This document shows, one piece after another, positions 42,211 to 49,221 of a stretch of DNA of 49,221 bases. How positions within the stretch are numbered: the stretch's first letter is position 1; each line of letters starts with the position of its first letter. Position numbers and translations under genes: made by a program. The stretch covers positions 1 to 49,221 of the forward strand of contig JBILCJ010000003.1 in assembly GCA_044353195.1 (NCBI GenBank). Direction: 5' to 3'. Origin of the DNA: UBA4416 sp044353195 (GTDB lineage Bacteria; Bacteroidota; Bacteroidia; B-17B0; Aurantibacillaceae). The notes beneath the pieces are model-generated. The model had not been told where the DNA came from, ran no database searches, and was given only the letters and a program-made list of their open reading frames with translations.

Positions 42211-45200
42211 ATGAGTAAAATTTACTTAATAGTATTGATTATATTTTCCATTAGCATTGGAAAATCACAAACTATTAAAAAACCTAAAAATAATACAAGT
42301 TCAATAGTTCGCTTTACTGAAAATAAAAATCAGTGGGAAAGTCATATTGCTTTTAGAGCACAATTAGATGGTGGAGCCATGTTTATCGAACGAAATGGGA
42401 AACTAACTTTTCATCAATATGATAAAGATTACTACGCGTCCAAACATTTAGGAAAAACCAGTAAACAACAATTTAAATTTCATGCTTATCAAGTAAATTT
42501 TATTGGTTCGAACACCGATACAAAAATAATAAGCAGTGATATGTTTCCAGATTATGAAAATTTTTTCATAGGAAAAAATCAAACAAATTGGGCCAGTCAA
42601 GTTCACCATTATTCAGAAATCAAACTAAACAATTTATATAATCATATAGATGCGATATATCAAGGTGGCAATCAATCCTTAAAATATAATTTTATAGTAA
42701 AACCACATGGCAATCCAAATGATATTCAAATTAATTATATCGGTGTCGATAAAATTAAATTGAAAAATGGCGCTCTACACATTTACACTTCCCTCACCGA
42801 ATATATCGAAGAAAAACCATTTATTTACCAAATCATTCAAGGAGATACCATTGAAATACCTTCTAAATTTATTTTAGAAAATAATACCGTTTCATTCAAG
42901 CTTTTAAAAGAATATAATCATGACATAGATTTAATAATTGATCCATTATTAGTCTTCGCCGCATCAAGTGGAAGTACCGCAGATAATTTTGGAATGACAG
43001 CCACATATGATTCTCATGGTAGTTTGTATACAGGCGGAACATCATTTTCCGTTGGGTATCCAACTACACTAGGTGCTTACGATGTAACATATAATGGCTT
43101 TGCTGGAGCAGATGTCGTTATTACGAAATATGATTCAAGTGGAACTTTTTTAAATTACTCAACCTATTTAGGCGGTGCTAACTCTTCAGAAATTATTACA
43201 AGTTTAATCGTTGATAAATTCGATAACCTATGCGCATATGGCGCAACAGGGTCAAATGATTTTCCGGTAACAATAGGATGCTATGATCCCACATTTAATG
43301 GCGGAACAGCTATCAACTTTGTATTTAATGGAACAAATTTTCCAAATGGCACTGACATTTATGTTTCAAAATTAAGCTCTTCAGGAAGCGCATTACTAAC
43401 ATCAACTTACATAGGTGGATCAGAAAATGACGGTATTAATTACAATAATGTAATTACAACATACGGCACTCCATATGGCCCTATTACTGAATACCCGCCC
43501 GATTCATTACAGTACAATTATGGCGATCAATACCGTGGAGAAATTCAAATTGATTCCTTACTCAATATTTATATCATAAGTAGCACCAAATCTAATGACT
43601 TTCCAACAGCTAGTGCATTAGATAATACATTGGGAGGAAAACAAGATGCTGTTTTAATTAAACTTAATCCAACATTGAGTAGCTTAGTATTTAGTACCTA
43701 CATAGGAGGGAGTGATAACGATGCCGGATATGCTTTAGCTTTAGATGATACATTAAACATTTATATTACAGGAGGAACACGTAGTTCTAATTTTCCTATC
43801 ACAACCGGTAGTTACAAAACACTATATGGTGCAGGAAAATGTGACGGATATCTATGTAAAATAAAAAATAATGGGTCATACATAATGCATTCAACTTATA
43901 TTGGAACAAGCGATTACGATCAAAGTTATTTTGTGCAACTAGACAATAATCAAAATGCTTATGTATACGGTCAATCCTTAGGCTCGATGCCAATAACAAC
44001 AGGTGTTTACTCGAATGCAAATGGCAAACAATTTATTCAAAAATTAAATCCACAACTCAACACATTATTAGCATCAACTGTTTTTGGAAATGGAACAGGA
44101 AATATCAATATTTCACCATCCGCATTTTCAGTAGACTGTGCAGGCAATATTTATTTATCCGGTTGGGGTGGAAATATTATCTTCGGAACAATGACGATAG
44201 GCATGCCAATGACGGCATCAGCTATTCAATCAACAACCGACGGCTTTAACTTTTATTTAATGGTATTAGCGCCAAACATGTCGAGTCTTTTATTCGGTAG
44301 TTATTTTGGCGGCGCTTTAAGTAGAGAACATGTTGATGGAGGAACAAGCCGTTTTGATAAACGCGGTATTATCTATCAATCTGTTTGTGCTGGCTGCGGA
44401 GGAAATGATGATTTTCCGGTAACGCCCGGAGCATGGCCATATACAAGTCCAAGCTACGTGCCTTTAAACACGGCTATTCCATCAACTGGCATTAACATGA
44501 GTTCAAACTGTAACAACGGTGTTTTTAAAATTGACTTTGAATTAAATACAGCAACAGCTAACATTACAACAAGTCTGTTATCAGGTTGTGCACCTGCAAC
44601 AATAACTTTTACAAATTCAAGCACAGCAGGACATTCTTACTTATGGGACTTCGGCGCATCAGATACTACATCTATCATATTAAATCCAACTAAAACATTT
44701 GCAACTGCAGGAACATATACCGTTAATCTATATGTAAAAAAGTCTATCTGTAATAATTTATACGATACAGCAAAAGTGGTTGTTACAATTCATCCACAAC
44801 CAGTTACTAACTATGCAACAAACATTGACTCTTGTTCAAATGATGTATCATTTTTGAACACCACGGTTCCAATTAGCACTCCAAGTAAATGGTATATTAA
44901 TTCAGTACTTACATCTACTTCAACAAACTCAACATATTCGTTTTTAACGGCAGGAACTTATACCGTTAAATTAGTCACTCAAAATACATTTGGTTGTAAA
45001 GACTCTATCACAAAAGTAATTTCGGTTCCAGTTGATTCTATAAAAATAAATACACCAGTCTCAAAATGTAGTTACCAAAGCATCCCATTATCAGTCATCG
45101 GTGCAACAAATTGTGTATGGCAGCCAACCATTGGTTTATCAAATCCAACTATTCCAAATCCAATTTGTACGGCAACAGCCACAACAATTTATACGGTAAC

Positions 45201-46281
45201 TATTACTCAACTTAGTTTATTTGGAAAAATCTGTATCAAAACATTAACAACAAGCGTTACCGTTTATCCCAAAATCACTTCAGCATTTACATACACCATT
45301 GGGGCATGCCAAAACAATGTTTTTTTCACCGACGCATCATTTAGTTCGCCAACGGCGTGGCAATGGAATTTTGGCGACAGTAATACATCAAGTTCACAAA
45401 ACCCACTTCACTTTTATGGTTCAACAGGAAACTATTCAGTTTCTTTAATTACTACAAATAGTTTTGGATGTAAAGATACAAGTACACAAATTTTATCTTT
45501 GGTTAACTTTAATCCAATAACAATTAATCCAAGCATAACTAAATGTAAACCCGACACCGTGCAGTTAAATGCGAGTGGTGGTGTGCTCTATAGTTGGTCA
45601 CCAACTGTGGGATTATCCAATCCAACTATATCAAATCCTCTTTGCTACGTAAGTTCAACAACTATTTATACTGTTACCATTAGTTCTATTTTAGGAACTG
45701 ATACCTGTAAAAGTAATTTAACGACCACTGTCACCGTTTTTCCATTTTCATATAGCTCATCATCAATTACAATAGTGCCAAGCATGATAACGTTAGGTCA
45801 AACAGGAACACTTACATTAAGTGGCTTTACCTATACTGGCACTGTTTCAATTTATCCAAATGTACCTCTCACTTACATTGGAAATAATCAATACATTTTT
45901 CAACCAACACAGTCAGGAGAATATCTTATAAGTTTCACGGATGCCAATGGTTGCAAACACGAATTAAAAACAATTTATATTGAAATCATAACAGACAATT
46001 GTTCGGAAAATACTGTGTATTTGCCTACTGCATTTACCCCGAATGGTGATGGTAACAACGATGTCTTATTTATACGAAGTAATTTTATAACAGAAGTTTA
46101 TTTAAGTATTTATGATCGTTGGGGAGAAAAACTTTTTGAAACCAACGATATTAAAAAAGGCTGGGATGGTTATTATAAAGGAAAAAAATTAGATCAAGGT
46201 GTATATGGTTATTACATGACTTTCAAGTGTAATAACGGTCAAGAATCATTTAAAAAAGGAAACATCACCTTGATGAATTAA
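42211..46281 (+). CDS. Giant T9SS type B surface protein with SBBP-type propeller and PKD domains
   Basis: 1356 residues with signal peptide MSKIYLIVLIIFSISIGKSQ. Residues about 30-250 are the DUF7948-like N-terminal domain (FTENKNQWESHIAFRAQLDGG). Residues about 255-760 hold SBBP-type β-propeller repeats, each with YIGGSxxD and similar words: STYLGGANSSE, TYIGGSENDG, STYIGGSDNDAG, STYIGTSDYD. PKD-type modules follow (YLWDFGASDTTS, WQWNFGDSNTSS) with two copies of a GLSNPTI repeat. The type B sorting domain (about 1270-1356) has YLPTAFTPNGDGNNDVLF and YDRWGEKLFE. It is predicted to be exported by T9SS and placed on the cell surface for adhesion or gliding. The PorP/SprF gene begins 1 base after its stop. 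Confidence 0.92.
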   Translation: MSKIYLIVLIIFSISIGKSQTIKKPKNNTSSIVRFTENKNQWESHIAFRAQLDGGAMFIERNGKLTFHQYDKDYYASKHLGKTSKQQFKFHAYQVNFIGSNTDTKIISSDMFPDYENFFIGKNQTNWASQVHHYSEIKLNNLYNHIDAIYQGGNQSLKYNFIVKPHGNPNDIQINYIGVDKIKLKNGALHIYTSLTEYIEEKPFIYQIIQGDTIEIPSKFILENNTVSFKLLKEYNHDIDLIIDPLLVFAASSGSTADNFGMTATYDSHGSLYTGGTSFSVGYPTTLGAYDVTYNGFAGADVVITKYDSSGTFLNYSTYLGGANSSEIITSLIVDKFDNLCAYGATGSNDFPVTIGCYDPTFNGGTAINFVFNGTNFPNGTDIYVSKLSSSGSALLTSTYIGGSENDGINYNNVITTYGTPYGPITEYPPDSLQYNYGDQYRGEIQIDSLLNIYIISSTKSNDFPTASALDNTLGGKQDAVLIKLNPTLSSLVFSTYIGGSDNDAGYALALDDTLNIYITGGTRSSNFPITTGSYKTLYGAGKCDGYLCKIKNNGSYIMHSTYIGTSDYDQSYFVQLDNNQNAYVYGQSLGSMPITTGVYSNANGKQFIQKLNPQLNTLLASTVFGNGTGNINISPSAFSVDCAGNIYLSGWGGNIIFGTMTIGMPMTASAIQSTTDGFNFYLMVLAPNMSSLLFGSYFGGALSREHVDGGTSRFDKRGIIYQSVCAGCGGNDDFPVTPGAWPYTSPSYVPLNTAIPSTGINMSSNCNNGVFKIDFELNTATANITTSLLSGCAPATITFTNSSTAGHSYLWDFGASDTTSIILNPTKTFATAGTYTVNLYVKKSICNNLYDTAKVVVTIHPQPVTNYATNIDSCSNDVSFLNTTVPISTPSKWYINSVLTSTSTNSTYSFLTAGTYTVKLVTQNTFGCKDSITKVISVPVDSIKINTPVSKCSYQSIPLSVIGATNCVWQPTIGLSNPTIPNPICTATATTIYTVTITQLSLFGKICIKTLTTSVTVYPKITSAFTYTIGACQNNVFFTDASFSSPTAWQWNFGDSNTSSSQNPLHFYGSTGNYSVSLITTNSFGCKDTSTQILSLVNFNPITINPSITKCKPDTVQLNASGGVLYSWSPTVGLSNPTISNPLCYVSSTTIYTVTISSILGTDTCKSNLTTTVTVFPFSYSSSSITIVPSMITLGQTGTLTLSGFTYTGTVSIYPNVPLTYIGNNQYIFQPTQSGEYLISFTDANGCKHELKTIYIEIITDNCSENTVYLPTAFTPNGDGNNDVLFIRSNFITEVYLSIYDRWGEKLFETNDIKKGWDGYYKGKKLDQGVYGYYMTFKCNNGQESFKKGNITLMN

Positions 46282-46282
46282 A

Positions 46283-47329
46283 ATGAATATAAAAAGTAAA
46301 ACATACCTTATTCATTATAAAACTATTTGTTTAATAGGCTTGCTCTGTTGTAGTTTAATAAAAAATACAGAGGCCCAAGACATCCATTTCTCAAATTGGA
46401 ATATGTCGCCACTTAATTTAAATTCAGCAAATACAGGCATGTTTGATGGCGATGGACGCTTTATTATGAATTATCGTAATCAATGGAAGAGTGTGCAAGT
46501 GCCTTACAATTCATTTAGTTTTGGTGCAGATTATAATTTACAAAAATCATTCATCAGAAAAACAAATGAAGCTATCGGCATTATTTTTAATCATGATGTG
46601 GCAGGAGATGGAAATTATAAAATCAACGAACTTAAAATTCCAATAAACCATAAACTTACCTTTAATAATGATTCAAGTTTAGTCATTGGAATTGGGGTAT
46701 TAGCAGGTATAAGTAATATTAGTATTGATCTTACAAAATTATCATTTGATAAACAATGGGATGGAGATGCTTACAATGCTGGATTGTCGAACGGAGAATT
46801 GTTTCCTAAACAATCTAAAACATATGCTGATTTAGGAATAGGAACTATTTTACAAAAAAAAATATCCTCCAATTTTTCGGCAACTATTGGATATGCTATG
46901 AATCATATCAATAAACCAACCATTTCGTTTTACAATACAAGTAACATAAAACTGCGTATGAGACACAGTGAATCAATCGTTTTAAAATATAGTTTTTCTA
47001 ATATCTCAAATATACAGTTTGAATATTACGCTAACCAGCAACAAAAATTTAGAGAAAACTTAATTGGCTTATCATACTATACGACTATTGAGCCAAAAAC
47101 AAATACGGTTGTCAATGCAGGTTTACTAACACGCTTAGGTGATGCGCTTATATCAACAGTCGGCATTCAACATAACAGCATGAGGTTTCAGTTTTCATAC
47201 GATTATAATTACTCTCAATTTAAACGCGCCACAAATGGCAAAGGTGCTTTTGAAATGTCTTTTATTTACATCTATTCGAAAACAAAATTATTTGTTCCTA
47301 AAACGCGCGTATGCCCCATATATATGTAA
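46283..47329 (+). CDS. PorP/SprF family type IX secretion outer-membrane protein
   Basis: 348 residues. A signal peptide (ICLIGLLCCSLIKNTEAQD) is preceded by a basic n-region. The PorP/SprF hallmark is DIHFSNWNMSPLNLNSANTGMFDGDGRFIMNYRNQWKSV-type sequence at about 30-70: Ser-Asn-(W/F)-x-x-(S/T)-P-L-x-x-N-P/SA then YRNQW. A barrel follows. These proteins bind the type B sorting domain of a cognate substrate and act with SprE/PorE at the T9SS. It lies between the type B adhesin and the PorE-like gene, with gaps of 1 and 2 bases. It is probably a dedicated SprF of the adhesin and not the core PorP. Confidence 0.9.
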   Translation: MNIKSKTYLIHYKTICLIGLLCCSLIKNTEAQDIHFSNWNMSPLNLNSANTGMFDGDGRFIMNYRNQWKSVQVPYNSFSFGADYNLQKSFIRKTNEAIGIIFNHDVAGDGNYKINELKIPINHKLTFNNDSSLVIGIGVLAGISNISIDLTKLSFDKQWDGDAYNAGLSNGELFPKQSKTYADLGIGTILQKKISSNFSATIGYAMNHINKPTISFYNTSNIKLRMRHSESIVLKYSFSNISNIQFEYYANQQQKFRENLIGLSYYTTIEPKTNTVVNAGLLTRLGDALISTVGIQHNSMRFQFSYDYNYSQFKRATNGKGAFEMSFIYIYSKTKLFVPKTRVCPIYM

Positions 47330-47331
47330 GT

Positions 47332-49221
47332 ATGAAATTAAATTATAAACTAACTTATATTATCTTAATGTGTTTGTTTTTAAATTTCGAAAGCAAATCA
47401 CAAATTAAACAACTCTTAAAACAGGGCCTTGAAGCAAATGAGAATAAGGATTACTCTTCTGCTGCACAAATTTACAATCAGATTATATTAATTGATTCGT
47501 CTAAAATTGAATACCAATTATTATTTGCCGATGCTTCACGCTTAAATTACGACAACGAAACAGCCTTTCATTGGTATCAAAAAATATACAAAAAAGATAA
47601 TGGAAAGACTTACAAAGAAGTTCCGTTTTACATGGCTACTCTCTTGAAAAATACTGGAAAATACAAAGAGGCAAAAAAATATTTTGATAAATATTATAAA
47701 AAAAATAAAAGTGCAAAGGATCCTTTCAAAAAACAAATGAGTTTAAAAGCTTTGCAAGAAATAGAAGCCTGTGATTTAGCTCAAATCATCATGAAAAACC
47801 CAGTTGATGCAAACATCTTGCATATAGATAGCACCGTAAATAGTGAAGTTAGTGAGTACGCTCCATTTGAAGTAGATACCGTTTTGTATTTTTCTTCATT
47901 GCGAGATAAATCTAGAACAGATGAAAGAGGTGTTCGCTATAACAAACTATACACATCCAAAAAAATAAATAATAAACGTCAGAAGGCAACTGAATTGGAT
48001 AGCTTATTTAACAAAGAAGGAATCCATAATGCCAATACGTGTTTCAATGATGATTTTACAAAAATTATGGTAACCCGCTGTGAAGCCATAAATAGTTCAC
48101 AATACAGATGCGAACTTTATGAATCTAATTACAGAAATAATCAATGGACAGAATTAAAAAAATTGCCAGAGCCAATCAATAGCAAAGGTTATAATACAAC
48201 TCAACCAAACATCGGAAAATTAAATAACAAGGATATTTTGTTGTTTTCGAGCAACCGACAAGGAGGTGAAGGAGGAATGGATATTTGGTATAGTTTTATA
48301 AACGCAGATGGAACTTATGGAAAGCCCATAAATGCTGGCAAAAAAATTAACACCATAGAAGATGAGATCACGCCATTTTATGTAAATGAAATAAATACAC
48401 TGTACTTTAGTAGTACGTGGCATAAGGGATTAGGTAATTTCGATATTTTTAAATCTGAATTTAAAGCAAATGAATTTACTGAACCAAAAAACCTAGGACA
48501 TCCAATTAATAGTAGTTATAACGATATTTATTATAGCGTCAATTCAAAAAAAGATAAAGCTTATATTTCATCTAATCGAATTGGCTCTTTTTTTGAAGAC
48601 AAACCAAGTTGTTGTAATGATATTTATACGTTTTCTATACCACCTTTAACAGAACCAATAAAACCTGTCGATACAACTGAACTTCTGATAAATCAACTAA
48701 AAGTGTTGTGTCCATTAACACTTTACTTTCACAATGACGAACCTGAACCAAAAACAAAATTGATTGCTACAAAAAAGAATTATAAAAAAACGTATGATGA
48801 TTATACACTATTAAAAAATAAATACATTTCAGAATACACAAAAGGTAGCGAAGGTGAACAAAAAGAATATTCAGAAAATAGAATTTTAAACTTTTTTGAA
48901 GACAGTGTAGATGCTGGAATGCAAGATTTAGAAAAATTTGCAACATTACTGGAATCTGTTTTAAAAAGAAATGAAAAAGTAAAGATAACAATGAAGGGTT
49001 TTTGCAGTCCGCTTGCAAGTACTGATTATAATGTAAATTTAGCAAAACGTCGCATCAGTAGTTTGCGAAATTACTTTATAGAATACAAAGATGGTGTTTT
49101 TGTGAAATACATTAATAACAGTAATGAGGCTGAAGGCAGAATCGAATTCTTTGATGAAGAAATTGGAGAACTACCTATTAGCAAAACAAGTGATGACATA
49201 AAAGATATTAAAAACTCAGTT
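47332..49221 (+). CDS. PorE-like protein: TPR, PD40 propeller and OmpA domain, C-terminus cut by window edge
   Basis: 630 residues visible, reading open to the last base from ATG 47332. A signal segment (LTYIILMCLFLNFESKSQ) leads to TPR-like helices (about 25-150), then WD40-like PD40 blades (LLFSSNRQGGEGGMDIWYS; LYFSSTWHKGLGNFDIFKS; AYISSNRIG). Its C-terminal portion has an OmpA-type peptidoglycan-binding motif (KVKITMKGFCSPLASTDYNVNLAKRRISSLRNYF). This order matches PorE and its paralogues, which link T9SS rings to peptidoglycan. The SSNR repeats and CCNDIYTF segment are the family form. It follows PorP/SprF after 2 bases. How far it extends is unknown. Confidence 0.88.
   Translation, partial: MKLNYKLTYIILMCLFLNFESKSQIKQLLKQGLEANENKDYSSAAQIYNQIILIDSSKIEYQLLFADASRLNYDNETAFHWYQKIYKKDNGKTYKEVPFYMATLLKNTGKYKEAKKYFDKYYKKNKSAKDPFKKQMSLKALQEIEACDLAQIIMKNPVDANILHIDSTVNSEVSEYAPFEVDTVLYFSSLRDKSRTDERGVRYNKLYTSKKINNKRQKATELDSLFNKEGIHNANTCFNDDFTKIMVTRCEAINSSQYRCELYESNYRNNQWTELKKLPEPINSKGYNTTQPNIGKLNNKDILLFSSNRQGGEGGMDIWYSFINADGTYGKPINAGKKINTIEDEITPFYVNEINTLYFSSTWHKGLGNFDIFKSEFKANEFTEPKNLGHPINSSYNDIYYSVNSKKDKAYISSNRIGSFFEDKPSCCNDIYTFSIPPLTEPIKPVDTTELLINQLKVLCPLTLYFHNDEPEPKTKLIATKKNYKKTYDDYTLLKNKYISEYTKGSEGEQKEYSENRILNFFEDSVDAGMQDLEKFATLLESVLKRNEKVKITMKGFCSPLASTDYNVNLAKRRISSLRNYFIEYKDGVFVKYINNSNEAEGRIEFFDEEIGELPISKTSDDIKDIKNSV

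Noticed and set aside
1..49221. CRISPR arrays, tRNA, rRNA, insertion sequences or prophage genes
   Set aside because: I looked on both strands for regular repeats, cloverleaf-like segments and transposase or integrase motifs and saw none. A covariance-model search would be needed to exclude small RNAs.

Overview
The window is about 49 kb of low-GC DNA (by eye roughly one third GC) from a member of the Bacteroidota, probably a Flavobacteriia-like lineage. The evidence is: type IX secretion (T9SS) cargo with both type A and type B C-terminal domains, a PorP/SprF protein, an IPExxxVDY-family protein, DUF6427-like and DUF6341-like membrane proteins, near absence of Shine-Dalgarno sites, and promoters of the Bacteroidota form TTTG-N19-TAnnTTTG (a perfect one lies upstream of icd). 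It reads as ordinary chromosome. I see no rRNA, tRNA, insertion sequence, phage gene or CRISPR array, and no gene-free stretch exceeds 300 bases.

Layout. 1-3008: 3'-truncated dprA (minus), a BAX-inhibitor-like membrane protein, and odhB. 3135-7531: an OmpA-type envelope protein, a convergent SPOR-like protein, and odhA. Both 2-oxoglutarate dehydrogenase subunits are therefore present but separated. 7597-11219: birA divergent from rsfS, then ftsH; RsfS carries a histone-H1-like lysine tail. 11265-12777: a lipoprotein and a small Spy/CpxP-like protein. 12822-15686 (minus): a tight GNAT / GT4 glycosyltransferase / flippase operon. 15749-17321 (minus): an Nfu scaffold and NADP-isocitrate dehydrogenase. 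17446-20185: a secreted barrel-like protein coupled to a membrane protein with duplicated Tim44-like and zinc-ribbon modules plus a TerB-like end. 20252-24249: metF, a T9SS-exported subtilase and an FtsE-like ATPase. 24447-29399: a large TPR protein and its outer-membrane barrel partner. 29396-32480: glutathione peroxidase and a type B adhesin. 32571-37093: a cytochrome c maturation operon (ccmB, ccmC, ccmD-like, ccmE, ccmF) whose CcmE has a CxxxY haem motif instead of histidine. 37121-40077: DUF2520 protein, KdsC-like phosphatase, PabB and IPExxxVDY protein. 40097-42142: purQ and two divergent membrane proteins. 42211-49221: a 1356-residue type B adhesin, PorP/SprF, and a PorE-like OmpA/PD40 protein that runs off the end.

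How it fits together. Central metabolism (OdhA, OdhB, Icd, MetF, PurQ, PabB), protein quality control (FtsH, RsfS, BirA) and respiration (Ccm) are interspersed with envelope functions. The clearest functional block is the last one: a surface adhesin, its probable dedicated outer-membrane SprF partner and a peptidoglycan-anchoring PorE-like protein, in one operon with gaps of 1-2 bases. The most unusual items are the RsfS tail, the Tim44/zinc-ribbon/TerB chimera, the CxxxY Ccm system and two strong inverted repeats near 24.4 kb and 32.5 kb.
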